Of a stretch of 64,000 nucleotides of DNA, positions 12,395 through 23,342 are shown piece after piece. Every line of letters starts with the position of its first letter. Position 1 is the stretch's first letter. Origin of the DNA: Primulina eburnea (lineage: Eukaryota > Streptophyta > Magnoliopsida > Lamiales > Gesneriaceae); contig NC_133101.1 in assembly GCF_022965805.1 (NCBI RefSeq), positions 50,982,342-51,046,341 on the forward strand, given 5' to 3'. The notes under the pieces are model-generated. The model saw only the letters and a program-made list of their open reading frames with translations, was not told the origin of the DNA and ran no database searches. A program made the position numbers and the translations under genes.

Positions 12395-12570
12395 TTAGGC
12401 AAATCAGCCAATAACCAGACGAATCAGCCTGTAATTAAGCGAATCGGCTTAATTTTAGATGAATCAGTCAATAAACAGACGAATCAGCCGGTGACTAAGC
12501 GAATCAGCTTAAGTTTAGACGAATCAGTCCATAACCAGACGAATCAGCCGGTGACTAGGCGAATCATCCG
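12395..12570. repeat. Short tandem GAATCAGNC-rich repeat inside solo LTR I
   Basis: The words GACGAATCAGCC / GCGAATCAGC recur about every 20 bp (with AACCAGAC, TAAGCGAATC and similar linkers) between about 12395 and 12570, forming an imperfect local tandem array. Element D LTRs do not show it at this strength, so it is a local expansion. Confidence 0.7.
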
Positions 12571-13230
12571 ATGAATCAACGACTCAGTAATCAATACATG
12601 CAGTAGCTATAAATCAATAGACTACAAACATCAATCTCATCAATTACAAATGTCAATGTAATAAATGAAAGTATGTGATTTAGGGAGACTCGAGTCAAAC
12701 CTCACTCGAGTTGTGCAATCCCAACTTAACATTAATTTATACCTTTCTTTCTGATACTCTGACTCTGTCGAAGTCTCGAACCCCAAGCCTGTCAATACTC
12801 AGTCTGACAATAACGATATCGAGGGTACGGTATCAATACATCACTCAATCAATACTGGATATAATCAGAATTTAATCAAATTCTGTTTCAACAACATAAC
12901 GGTATAATTTCAATATATCCAGCACAATCATATCAGTCAGATATCAATTCCAACATCTCAACTTTAAAAATCATAACAATTTCATTTGGTATCTGTTCCT
13001 CGATCCAATTCCAATTATACGATGTTTAACATAACAAGAACATCATATATGAATCATATCAGATTCTGACAATACCATAATTTCAGAACATATCAAAACG
13101 TAGCAAAACTTACGTCCAGTGGTAGCCTACGTTGATAGGAACTCAGTACCGCAGTCGGATTCAAAATTGGACGGACGGATTTCTCAATTCTTTTCCTTTG
13201 TTCATTTCTGAAGAATGACATATATATGTA

Positions 13231-13235
13231 TATAT
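13231..13235. other. Target-site duplication of element B, left copy
   Basis: TATAT here and at 23095-23099. The site is the TATA-rich region of solo LTR I. Because the surroundings are themselves TA repeats, the duplication alone is weak evidence, but the TG/CA LTR termini fix the boundary. Confidence 0.8.
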
Positions 13236-15302
13236 TGTTAGAGTAGGTGCACGTCGAGCCAAGTGTTAGCCGACTGTTCACGATGAAACTCTTTGTATAA
13301 ACGATCTTTATTTTAATAATATTTGAATTTATTAATTTGGCGCATCTTTATCTTTATACACATGCGAGTTGCATAGATAAAGTCCTTGAATATACATATA
13401 GTAGAAAGAATATGAGATGCTCATATGATGAGTATCATGAAACTCATATTTGTAATACTGTATATTTTAAACGGTTCCTAGTCGATTCAGCCGCCACTAA
13501 GAAGGATATAGGCCGCTCGAGTTAGAGACTAGTATCTGCGATGTGAGTACCATTTTTCATTGGTAGGGGACATTGTGATGTCCGAGCATGCAGATAGGTG
13601 CTCCTGGTAGAGTGCACTGAACAACCCTCTATAAAGGACTTTCCAAGTGGTTCCACTTATCGAGTGGAAACGTCCTAGTTTATGGTGGTACACCATTAGT
13701 CCTTATGACCCGGGACAACATTGAGACTCTATGTGCTAGCGTTTCACTTTGACTTGTTTACCGACTCTTGTGGGGTTATCAGGTGGCAAGGTTGGGTGTT
13801 ACGGCGAAACATATAGGAGTCGATGCATTGTAGCCGGGGATTCACCGCTTACCTACGGGTATGGATATCCTATGTGTTTTTCATGTATGTGTGGGTTGAA
13901 ATCTCTGATCAGAGTATGGTGGTAATTATGAAAGGGGTTTCATAGATTACACCATTGATGCAACCACAACATGACACATAGTATCGATTCATAGACAACT
14001 CTCGATAAACCAATAGTTGTCGAATCGGTCGGGATATATGAGTTGAAGGGACCGTACTGTACGCTAACCATAATTGAATGGTTCTTGCAGGCACTATCAT
14101 GTGATACCTAGGGAATCACGTAAGCGATGCTGCTAGGCGTTTAACGTGATTGGTTGGGTACTATCAGACTTGAGTTCTGACGTTCTTATTATCAAGGAGT
14201 TGATAAGTAAGAATGGAGCAATTGGGGTATGCTCGAATAAGGACATGTTTAGTCCGAATCACATGGTGATGTGAACCCACGGCTAGTTGTATCAATGAAC
14301 CATTGAGGGCCACACAAGTACTAGCTTTGTAAATCCCGATGAGAAGTAAAATAGTTCAATGTGTTGAACGGCTTATAAATGTGTTTATAAGCGTAAAAAA
14401 AAATAGAAGTATGACTTCTAAGAGAGAAATATAAATTTTAATTTATGGAAGTGTTCCTAAGATTAAAATTTGGCCAAGTAAATAATGTAGTTGAAAATTG
14501 TGATTTTCATAAACATTATTGTGGACTAAATTAAATTAATTCAAGTGTTGAATTAATTAAACACTAGTGGACCTAGTAGAGTCTAAATAATTAAATTAAT
14601 TCAAGTGTTGAATTAATTAAATAATTTGAGTCTTGTAAAGCTCAATTAAATAATTATTTAACTAGTGGGACTTGAATAAATTCAAGTAGTATTTAATTAA
14701 TCTCAAATATGTTTGAGATAATTAAAATTTAGCCCATGGTTTTAATGTGTTAAAAACCATATAATATATGTGAGACATGCTAGGGTTTGCATGCTTGGGA
14801 GGTGAAGAGTCTTGATTACTTTTTTATTAAAAAAATTCAAAAGCATGCAACTTTTGAGAGACAACTTTTTCAACAACCAAGGCTAGTCTCCCACACACTC
14901 TCCCACTCTCACCTTGGCCGAAAACATCACAAAATTTCCTCTCAAATTTTTCTCTCTTTTGTTCTTCAAGTGTTGGAGAATAAAAGTCTTCTCCTTGAAA
15001 AATCTTCTTGTTTTTCTAGTGCAAAGCAAGAAGGGATTTACATTGCTAGTGGTGGGCTTGATTTTTGAAGGAAAGAAGGAGCTTGTAGATCTTCATCCAT
15101 CAAGAGATAAAGTGTTTACACTTTAGTTGGAGCCAAACATCAACCTCAAGGGGTTGATAGGTAAATCTCTTTAACATCCTATGTATGGTGTTTGTTTTTG
15201 TAAATATTGCACAATAAACAAGGGTGGCCGAAATTTTGAGCTAGAAAATTTAAATTTTTGACTTCCGTTGCGTTTCCGGCCACCGTAACCGGTCCGCTTT
15301 CA
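13236..15302 (+). repeat. 5' LTR of element B
   Basis: It starts TGTTAGAGTAGGTGCACG and ends GGTCCGCTTTCA. Short open frames inside it recur in the 3' LTR only because the LTRs are copies. It contains repeated AATTAATTCAAGTGTTGAATT inverted words near 14530-14620. Confidence 0.95.
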
Positions 15303-15304
15303 AG

Positions 15305-15317
15305 TGGTATCCGAGCT
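15305..15317 (+). other. Primer-binding site of element B
   Basis: TGGTATCCGAGCT lies two bases after the LTR. It matches the initiator methionine tRNA 3' end at most positions (TGGTATC-GAGC), with one difference from the usual TGGTATCAGAGC. Confidence 0.8.
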
Positions 15318-17067
15318 AAGGTTACGGTTTTTGTGTAATATTTACGTAATATTATGTTGAGATCGATTTCTAACCGCTTGAGAAATATTTTTGCATGATA
15401 TACATCAAGGCCGAAAATTTATGTGACAAACAAAAAAAAAAAATTGTTTCGGGCAGCTTGCTGCTGCCCGTGAAATCTCGGGCTGCCCGAGAATTTCGGG
15501 CAGCATATGGGGCAGCCTTCGGGCTGCCCGAAAGTTGCTGTTTTTAAAAATAAAAAAAAAATTTTTGTGGCCGGAATCCGGCGACGGAGCTCCGGCGACG
15601 GCAAAGACGGCTAGGGTTTCCAAAAGGTGTTTTGGTTAATCCAAGGGTCATGGGCCTTGAGATGTTGGGCCATTGGATGGCCAACATAATTTGTGAAATT
15701 TAAATGGGCCAAAGTATTTTTGTGAAAAATGAGTTTTGGGCCCTTAAGTTTAAATTTACAATTGTTGCACATATTTTCTCATAAAATAAATACTTGAAGT
15801 TGGACTTTAATTATTTACAGTAAATTGTGATTTACAAGAAATTCGATTATAAATAAATTAATTTGAAAGTAGACAAAGGTGTTTGTATACTTTGTTAATT
15901 TAATTTATAATTGTGGCGGTTAGTGATTGGATCAAGATATATAATATTGGATCAATTAATTATAGTGATAATTAATTGATGGTGTATGATATATGATATT
16001 ATGCATGAAGGATGATCAAAAGCCCAAGCCCAATTTGCTAGGTGTATGCTAGGATATTTGTGTTGTATGATTGTAATAATTATCAATTTAAAGTGGGCTT
16101 GGTTTATGGCCCGTTCCCACCCCATGAGATGTATCCCTATGTGCCATGGATATTTAATTGTAAATATTAGAATAGTGGAAGATCAAGATTGGAAGACGGT
16201 GGCCTTGGTGATTATGAAGATCGAAGACATGTAATATTGGATGCTAATGTAATAATATAGTTGCATTTGCATCCCGTGCATTTACCCTAGGATTGGACCT
16301 AGGCCCGTGTTTAGCTCACACGGGCCATTAGTTTTGGGGCGATTGATCATCCTTGTATTGTTTTCTATTTATAATATATGCATGATATGTTATAAATAAT
16401 GATTATGTGCGTTATTATTATTATAATAACAAAGTTGCATGAATCCGGCAAACATACGATCAAACATGACGAGTTTTTTAAAATAAAATTAATGATGAGA
16501 CCTTTCAAAATTAAAAAAACCCTCATTTTGAATAAGATTCAAAATTAATATCAAGTCCGAAAAGGGGAATTATAAATTTGTTTATAATTTCCTTGTCTTC
16601 CATCGACAATGGATGCATGATGAACGCTACCCGTACTCGGGGCTCGGCTCATATTATTGGGGGAGCTTTGGGTACCGGAAAGCTGTGACATCCATTGACA
16701 TAGTGATGTGAACTACGTGGAACTCCCATGATTTCGGCTCATATTATTGACACGTAAAGATGAACGACGTCATATTATTGGGTCCTAATCAAACGTGAGA
16801 CAAAAGTATACGTAGAGGGTTGCATGGCGATGCAATTGGAAACTACCTTTTAGGAATTGTGATGGCCGATATTATTCGGGATCACAATTCGCTGATTGGA
16901 CCTTACGTACCTACTGAGGAAAGCGTTTCCCGTTTTCACTAGAGGGTAGTGAAAATGTCAAAACAGTGGGAGCTATAATTTATAAATAAAAGTCCAAACT
17001 TTATATCTTATTAAATATTTTAAAATAGTCATTAACATTTATCTGTTTTACTTTTCAGTACAAATCT
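15318..17067 (+). other. Long untranslated leader of element B
   Basis: About 1.75 kb lies between the PBS and gag, with no convincing ORF. It holds a cluster of GGGCAGC/GCTGCCC hairpins (15447-15533) near the PBS. Near gag it holds four ATATTATT words (16651, 16741, 16772, 16869) among short hairpins: AGCTTT/AAAGCT near 16665, TTGCAT/ATGCAA near 16825 and GAATTGTGAT/ATCACAATTC near 16855-16890. Parts of this leader are recognisable in minus orientation in copia G (23490-24350) and F (53037-53130). It probably carries packaging and translation signals, but that is inference. Confidence 0.7.
15447..15533 (+). repeat. GC-rich hairpin cluster in the B leader
   Basis: Three inverted repeats sit within about 90 bp: GGGCAGC..GCTGCCC (15451-15469), CTCGGGCTGCCCGAG (15478-15492) and TTTCGGGCAGC..GCTGCCCGAAA (15494-15533). 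The surrounding DNA is AT-rich. Confidence 0.85.
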
Positions 17068-19674
17068 TTGACAATGTCATCAATTCGCAACCCGTTTTCC
17101 GTTATTCTCGAAAAACACATCTTAACCGGACCAAACTATCTCACTTGGCTAAGAAATTTAAAGATTGTCTTAAACTCGGAGAAAATCGCGTATACACTGA
17201 CTGAGGCGCCCCCTGCTGAGGCTCCTATTGGCTGCACTCCTGAGGAATTGCAGACCCACAAGGAATGGTGTGACCATGACTTGAAGGCCAAGTGTTATAT
17301 GAAGGCTTCGATGAACGATGAGCTGCAGAGGCGATTCGAGGATGCTAAGAATGCTGCTGACATTCATATGCACCTCAAGGAGCTCTTCGGTGAGCAGACT
17401 CGGCCTTTGAGGCATGCCACAGTAAAGGAGCTCATCACTTTACGCATGCGAGATGGGACTTCGGTCCATGAGCATGGCCTAAAGTTGATTGGGCTCGTGG
17501 ACAAGCTCGTTGGCATGGATTTGATCTTGCCATCGGAGTTGACCACGGATGTGTTGCTGTTGTCACTGCCTAGCTCTTTCGATCCTTTTATCGTGAACTT
17601 CAATATGAACAAGCTCGAGCCCAGCCTTGAAGAGTTGGTGAACATGCTTGTGACCTTTGAGTCCACAATCAAAAAGGAGAAGTCGGTTCTTTATGTGGGC
17701 TCTTCATCTGGCACGAAGACCGGTCCACCTGGGAAGGGAAAGAAGCGTTCTTTCCAGCGCCCCAAGAAGAGCGTGCCCTTGAAGAGGCAGACTCCGAGTC
17801 CCGTAGTGGCAGCCGCGCCAGCCAAGGCTGAGAAGACAGTTGACATCTGTCATCACTGCAAGAAGCCTGGACATTGGAGGCGTAACTGCAGGGAATATCT
17901 TGCGCAGAAGGGTTCTGGCAAAGGTATGTTCTTTATTGAAGTAAATATCTCGATTAACTCTACTTCTTGGGTATTGGATACCGGCTGTGGCTCACATCTC
18001 TGTAATGATTTGCAGGTGATGGGAAGAAGTAGGAGGCTCCGAGAGGGTGAGACCTTCTTGAGAATGGGCAATGGAGCAAGAGTTGCTGCCAAGGCCATAG
18101 GAGATGTTTGTTTAATTTTGAACAATGATTTTAAGTTTGTATTAAGAGATGTTTTGTTCGTACCAGACTTGATCAAAAACATTATTTCCATTCCTATGCT
18201 TGATATTAATGGATTTTCTTGTTTATTTGGCAAAGGGGTTTGCCATATTTACAAGAATGAATGTTTAGTTGGTACCGGAGAACTAGAAAACAATCTCTAC
18301 ACCTTAAAATTGAAAGATATTCCACTTAACAATGTCCAAGCAATAACAACAACAAATAAGCGCAAACAAAATACTCTTAATTCGGCACAATTATGGCATG
18401 CTCGATTAGGACATATTTCCCTAAGAAGGATGAACAAGCTAGTGGGAGTTGGCATGTTTGATATGTCCGATATTAATGCTCTCACGACTTGTGAATCCTG
18501 TCTAAAAGGAAAGATGACCAAAATTCCCTTTAAGGGCCATGCGGAGCGAGCCAAAGGGTTATTGGATTTGATCCATACCGATGTGTGCGGTCCACTTAGC
18601 ATCACTACTAAGCATGGACATGCCTACTTCATCACCTTTACCGATGACTTTTCGAGGTATGGGTATATGTATTTGATGAAATACAAGTCTGAAGCCTTTG
18701 AAAGGTTCAAAGAATTCAGAAGTGAAGTAGAGAAGCAATTGGGACGAAGCATCAAGACACTTCGATCGGATCGAGGTGGTGAGTACTTGAGTGCCGAGTT
18801 CCAAGAGTATCTTAGGGAGAATGAGATTCTCTCGCAGTGGACTCCGCCCGCTACACCGCAGTTGAATGGTGTTTCGGAGCGTCGTAACCGGACTTTGATG
18901 GACATGGTTCGGTCTATGATGGGGTTCACGGAGTTGCCGCCATCCTTTCGGGGATATGCGCTTGAAACAGCGGCACTGTTGTTGAACAATGTCCATACAA
19001 AGGCAGTTGACAAGACTCCATATGAGATATGGATGGGTAAGCCTCCCAAGTATTCTTATCTTAGAATATGGGGGTGTCCTGCTTATGTGAAGCAGACAGT
19101 GGGAGATAAATTGGATAGTCGATCCATTTTATGCTACTTTGTGGGATATCCAAGGAATTCAGTTGGATATTACTTCTATCATCCCCAAGAAACAAAGGTG
19201 TTTGTTTCTAGGAACACAACCTTTTTGGAAAAGGAATTTCTATTGGATAGAAAAGGCGAGATGATAGAACTCGAAGAGGTTCGAGAGACACCCACAGTTG
19301 TAGAACCCACACCCGAGAAGCCAAGTGAGGAGATACAAGCTCCTAGAAGATCCGAGAGGATCTCGAGACCACCTATGAGGTATGGTCTGCTTCTTGAAGA
19401 GGGCCATGATGAGCCTAATCTTGGATGTGATCCAAGGACCTTCAAGGAAGCGTTATCGGATGCCGATTCATCCAAATGGCTTGAAGCAATGGAATCTGAG
19501 ATGAATTCCATGCATTCGAACCAAGTATGGAATCTCGTGGATCCACCTGAGGGAATTGTTCCCATAGGGTGTAAATGGATTTACAAGAGGAAACTTGGGG
19601 CAGATGGGAAGGTATTGACCTTCCTTCAAGGCGCGATTGGTAGCAAAAGGATATACTCAAAGACAAGGTGTTGA
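17068..19674 (+). CDS. gag-pol: Element B gag-pol, first segment: Gag, zinc knuckle, protease, integrase, start of RT
   Basis: The 868-codon frame starts MTMSSIRNPF. Gag occupies about residues 1-250, with the copia signature LTGPNYLTWLRNLKIVL. A CCHC zinc knuckle has C261, C264, H269 and C274. The protease is centred on D304-T305-G306 (WVLDTGC). The GAG-pre-integrase segment begins LWHARLGH (442), with zinc-binding residues completed by C475 and C478. The integrase core has D505, D568 and E604, a correct DD35E spacing, with the plant copia motif WTPPATPQLNGVSERRNRT. The RT start (NSMHSNQVWNLVDPP) is reached before a 4-bp tandem duplication (CCTT, about 19619-19626) shifts the frame, giving a short false tail and a stop at 19674. 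The protein would form the particle and process and integrate the cDNA. The ATG follows the leader directly and matches Gag starts of related elements. Confidence 0.95.
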   Translation: MTMSSIRNPFSVILEKHILTGPNYLTWLRNLKIVLNSEKIAYTLTEAPPAEAPIGCTPEELQTHKEWCDHDLKAKCYMKASMNDELQRRFEDAKNAADIHMHLKELFGEQTRPLRHATVKELITLRMRDGTSVHEHGLKLIGLVDKLVGMDLILPSELTTDVLLLSLPSSFDPFIVNFNMNKLEPSLEELVNMLVTFESTIKKEKSVLYVGSSSGTKTGPPGKGKKRSFQRPKKSVPLKRQTPSPVVAAAPAKAEKTVDICHHCKKPGHWRRNCREYLAQKGSGKGMFFIEVNISINSTSWVLDTGCGSHLCNDLQVMGRSRRLREGETFLRMGNGARVAAKAIGDVCLILNNDFKFVLRDVLFVPDLIKNIISIPMLDINGFSCLFGKGVCHIYKNECLVGTGELENNLYTLKLKDIPLNNVQAITTTNKRKQNTLNSAQLWHARLGHISLRRMNKLVGVGMFDMSDINALTTCESCLKGKMTKIPFKGHAERAKGLLDLIHTDVCGPLSITTKHGHAYFITFTDDFSRYGYMYLMKYKSEAFERFKEFRSEVEKQLGRSIKTLRSDRGGEYLSAEFQEYLRENEILSQWTPPATPQLNGVSERRNRTLMDMVRSMMGFTELPPSFRGYALETAALLLNNVHTKAVDKTPYEIWMGKPPKYSYLRIWGCPAYVKQTVGDKLDSRSILCYFVGYPRNSVGYYFYHPQETKVFVSRNTTFLEKEFLLDRKGEMIELEEVRETPTVVEPTPEKPSEEIQAPRRSERISRPPMRYGLLLEEGHDEPNLGCDPRTFKEALSDADSSKWLEAMESEMNSMHSNQVWNLVDPPEGIVPIGCKWIYKRKLGADGKVLTFLQGAIGSKRIYSKTRC
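19619..19626 (+). other. 4-bp tandem duplication causing the gag-pol frameshift in B
   Basis: CCTTCCTT replaces a single CCTT in the RT N-terminal region. The reading frame left of it is that of gag-integrase. The frame right of it is that of RT-RNase H. No programmed frameshift signal is expected here in plant copia elements, which normally use one long frame. Confidence 0.85.
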
Positions 19675-21010
19675 CTATGAGGAAACCTTTTCTCCAGTTG
19701 CGATGTTCAAGTCCATTAGGATTTTGCTAGCCATAGCTGCATGGTATGACTATGAGATATGGCAGATGGATGTCAAGACTGCCTTCCTTAATGGGGATAT
19801 TAAGGAAGAGATTTACATGTCTCAACCTGAGGGGTTTACATCTATCGGAAGTGAGCATATGGTATGCAAAATTCAAAGATCTATTTATGGTCTTAAGCAG
19901 GCATCGAGGAGTTGGAACCTCAGATTCGATAGTACAATCAAAGAGTTTGGTTTTACTAAGAATCCTGAGGAACCCTGTGTGTATAAGAAGGTCAGTGGGA
20001 GTGCTGTGACATTCCTTGTTCTTTATGTTGATGACATTCTACTCATTGGGAATGATGTAGGAATGTTGCAATCAACAAAGATATGGTTAGCAAGTAAGTT
20101 CTCGATGCAGGACTTGGGTGAATCATCTTTTGTATTGGGAATACAGATCTATAGAGATAGATCAAGAAGATTGCTTGGTCTCACCCAGTCCACATACATT
20201 GATACCATCGTGAAGCGGTTCTCGATGGATGAGTCCAAGAGAGGACATCTACCAATGTGTCATGGCGTGTCCCTATCCAAGTCTATGTCTCCCAAGACTG
20301 ATGCAGAGATAGCGACGATGACACGAATTCCGTATGCTTCGGCTATTGGTAGTATCATGTATGGGATGATATCTACACGTCCTGACGTGGCATTTGCACT
20401 AAGTGTAGTGAGTAGATATCAATCCAACCCTGGTCTTCCACACTGGAAAGCTGTGAAAGACATCCTCAAGTATTTGAGAAGGACCAATAAGTTGTTTTTG
20501 GTCTATGGGGGTGGAGAACTAAAATTGGAAGGCTATACCGACTCTAGCTTCCAAAGCGATGTTGATGACTCGAAGTCAACCTCCGGATTCATATTCATGC
20601 TCAATGGTGGTGCTGTCTCTTGGAAGAGTTCCAAGCAAGACAGTACTGCGGATTCCACCACTGAGGCAGAATACATTGCTGCATCGGCTGCAGCAAAGGA
20701 GGCTGTTTGGATTAGGAATTTCGTCCAAGAGTTGGGCGTCATTCCAAATGGAGTTGCTCCTATCCCGGTGATGTGCGACAACACGGGAGCCATAGCTCAG
20801 GCGAAGGAGCCAAGGTCTCATCAGAAGTCCAAACATGTATTGAGAAAGTACCACATCCTCAGAGAGATCGTGGAACGAGGAGAAGTGTCGATCGACAAAG
20901 TCGGCTCCGCAGATAATGTTGCTGATCCACTAACTAAGCCTTTACCAGGACCATCATTCGAGAAGCATCGCGAATCAATGAGTCTAAAGTATATGGGTAG
21001 TTGGCTCTAG
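19628..21010 (+). CDS. pol: Element B pol, second segment: reverse transcriptase and RNase H
   Basis: The open frame from just after the frameshift to TAG at 21008-21010 carries RT, with KTAFLNGDIKEEIYMSQPEGF-like sequence and the catalytic LYVDD (Y at codon 20024, aspartates in 20030-20035). RNase H acidic residues lie in YTDSS (D at 20540), STTEAEY (E at 20663) and CDNTGA (D at 20777). The C-terminus has the usual NVADPLTKPLPG. There is no internal stop. There is no true start codon either: the first in-frame near-start is TTG at 19637, so this is the second half of the gag-pol frame rather than a separate gene. RT and RNase H would copy the element RNA into cDNA. All catalytic residues I can check are present. 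Confidence 0.95.
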   Translation, partial: KARLVAKGYTQRQGVDYEETFSPVAMFKSIRILLAIAAWYDYEIWQMDVKTAFLNGDIKEEIYMSQPEGFTSIGSEHMVCKIQRSIYGLKQASRSWNLRFDSTIKEFGFTKNPEEPCVYKKVSGSAVTFLVLYVDDILLIGNDVGMLQSTKIWLASKFSMQDLGESSFVLGIQIYRDRSRRLLGLTQSTYIDTIVKRFSMDESKRGHLPMCHGVSLSKSMSPKTDAEIATMTRIPYASAIGSIMYGMISTRPDVAFALSVVSRYQSNPGLPHWKAVKDILKYLRRTNKLFLVYGGGELKLEGYTDSSFQSDVDDSKSTSGFIFMLNGGAVSWKSSKQDSTADSTTEAEYIAASAAAKEAVWIRNFVQELGVIPNGVAPIPVMCDNTGAIAQAKEPRSHQKSKHVLRKYHILREIVERGEVSIDKVGSADNVADPLTKPLPGPSFEKHRESMSLKYMGSWL

Positions 21011-21013
21011 TGC

Positions 21014-21023
21014 AAGTGGGAGA
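21014..21023 (+). other. Polypurine tract of element B
   Basis: AAGTGGGAGA immediately precedes the 3' LTR and follows the pol stop by three bases. It would prime plus-strand DNA synthesis. Confidence 0.85.
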
Positions 21024-21024
21024 T

Positions 21025-23094
21025 TGTTAGAGTAGGTGCACGTCGAGCCAAGTGTTGGCCGACTGTTCACGATGAAACTCTTTGTATAAACGATCTTTAT
21101 TTTAATAATATTTGAATTTATTAATTTGGCGCATCTTTATCTTTATACCCATGCGAGTTGCATAGATAAAGTCCTTGAATATACATATAGTAGAAAGAAT
21201 ATGAGATGCTCATATGATGAGTATCATGAAACTCATATTTGTAATACTGTATATTCTAAACGGTTCCTAGTCGATTCAGCCGCCACTAAGAAGGATATAG
21301 GCCGCTCGAGTTAGAGACTAGTATCTGCGATGTGAGTACCATGTTTCATTGGTAGGGGACATTGTGATGTCCGAGCATACAGATAGGTGCTCCTGGTAGA
21401 GTGCACTGAACAACCCTCTATAAAGGACTTTCCAAGTGGTTCTCACTTATCGAGTGGAAACGTCCTAGTTTATGGTGGTACACCATTAGTCCTTATGACC
21501 CGGGACAACATTGAGACTCTATGTGCTAGCGTTTCACTTTGACTTGTTTACCGACTCTTGTGGGGTCATCAGGTGGCAAGGTTGGGTGTTACGGCGAAAC
21601 ATATAGGAGTCGATGCATTGTAGCCGGGGATTCACCGCTTACCTACGGGTATGGATATCCTATGTGTTTTTCATGTATGTGTGGGTTGAAATCTCTGATC
21701 AGAGTATGGTGGTAATTATGAAAGGGGTTTCATAGATTACACCATTGATGCAACCACAACATGACACATAGTATCGATTCATAGACAACTCTCGATAAAC
21801 CAATAGTTGTCGAATCGGTCGGGATATATGAGTTGAAGGGACCGTACTGTACGCTAACCATAATTGAATGGTTCTTGCAGGCACTATCATGTGATACCTA
21901 GGGAATCACGTAAGCGATGCTGCTAGGCGTTTAACGTGATTGGTTGGGTACTATCAGACTTGAGTTCTGACGTTCTTATTATCAAGGAGTTGATAAGTAA
22001 GAATGGAGCAATTGGGGTATGCTCGAATAAGGACATGTTTAGTCCGAATCACATGGAGATATGAACCCACGGCTAGTTGTATCAATGAACCATTGAGGGC
22101 CACACAAGTACTAGCTTTGTAAATCCCGATGAGAAGTAAAATAGTTCAATGTGTTGAACGGCTTATAAATGTGTTTATAAGCGTAAAGAAAAATAGAAGT
22201 ATGACTTCTAAGAGAGAAATATAAATTTTAATTTATGGAAGTGTTCCTAAGATTAAAATTTGGCCAAGTAAATAATGTAGTTGAAAATTGTGATTTTCAT
22301 AAACATTATTGTGGACTAAATTAAATTAATTCAAGTGTTGAATTAATTAAACACTAGTGGACCTAGTAGAGTCTAAATAATTAAATTAATTCAAGTGTTG
22401 AATTAATTAAATAATATTGAGTCTTGTAGAGCTCAATTAAATAATTATTTAACTAGTGGGACTTGAATAAATTCAAGTAGTATTTAATTAATCTCAAATA
22501 TGTTTGAGATAATTAAAATTTAGTCCATGGTTTTTAATGTGTTAAAAACCATATAATATATGTGAGACATGCTAGGGTTTGCATGCTTGGGAGGTGAAGA
22601 GTCTTGATTACTTTTTTATTAAAAAAGTTCAAAAGCATGCAACTTTTGAGAGACAACTTTTTCAACAACCAAAGCTAGTCTCCCACACACTCTCCCACTC
22701 TCACCTTGGCCGAAAACATCACAAAATTTCCTCTCAAATTTTTCTCTCTTTTGTTCTTCAAGTGTTGGAGAATAAAAGTCTTCTCCTTGAAAAATCTTCT
22801 TGTTTTTCTAGTGCAAAGCAAGAAGGGATTTACATTGCTAGTGGTGGGCTTGATTTTTGAAGGAAAGAAGGAGCTTGTAGATCTTCATCCATCAAGAGAT
22901 AAAGTGTTTACACTTTAGTTGGAGCCAAACATCAACCTCAAGGGGTTGATAGGTAAATCTCTTTAACATCCTATGTATGGTGTTTGTTTTTGTAAATATT
23001 GCACAATAAACAAGGGTGGCCGAAATTTTGAGCTAGAAAATTTAAATTTTTGACTTCCGTTGCGTTTCCGGCCACCGTAACCGGTCCGCTTTCA
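21025..23094 (+). repeat. 3' LTR of element B
   Basis: It starts TGTTAGAGTAGGTGCACG and ends GGTCCGCTTTCA. It is near-identical to the 5' LTR. Visible differences include single substitutions near 21056, 21149, 21256 and 21343, a one-base insertion near 21442, two changes near 22057-22060, and small indels near 22414 and 22532. Confidence 0.95.
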
Positions 23095-23152
23095 TATATA
23101 TATATCCCACGTTTCATGTCTAAGAAACGTGTCTTCTTTTCACCACTTTCAG

Positions 23153-23342
23153 GCGGCGCTCGGGCGGTCAATCTTTACCGCTCGAGCCCGAGCGCGGAAC
23201 CCTCTGTCCGTGATTTACAATTGTTATCCACTGGCACTCGGGCGGTAATATTCTACCGCTCGGGCGCCATACTTTCTGTCCGAGCCTTTCCTTATCACAC
23301 ATTGGCGCTCGGGCGGTAATATTCTACCGCTCGGGCGCCACA
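23153..23342 (-). repeat. Paired GC-rich palindrome cluster in solo LTR I
   Basis: Two good copies and one poorer copy of a unit in which GGCGC-CGGTA and TACCG-GCGCC arms enclose ATATTC lie about 78-270 bp from the LTR start on its sense strand. They are separated by about 40-bp AT-richer linkers. The unit sits upstream of the TA-rich probable TATA region into which B inserted. The same layout, with different palindrome sequences, is seen in elements C, D and E. Confidence 0.85.

Larger units (their letters stand above)
13236..23094 (+). mobile_element. Element B: young, nearly intact Ty1/copia retrotransposon
   Basis: The complete 9859-bp element has LTRs of 2067 and 2070 bp, a PBS, a 1.75-kb leader, gag-pol, a polypurine tract and the TSD TATAT. 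A hand comparison finds roughly 15-20 differences between the LTRs (about 99 percent identity), implying recent insertion. The domain order is Gag, zinc knuckle, protease, integrase, RT, RNase H, as in Ty1/copia. The long LTRs and long leader would suit the Angela/Tork side of the plant copia tree, but lineage is not proven. One 4-bp tandem duplication breaks gag-pol, so this copy cannot make the full polyprotein by ordinary translation. Confidence 0.95.

Noticed and set aside
17170..20854. Several 80-145 codon open frames on the minus strand across element B
   Set aside because: They are antisense shadows of a well supported gag-pol.
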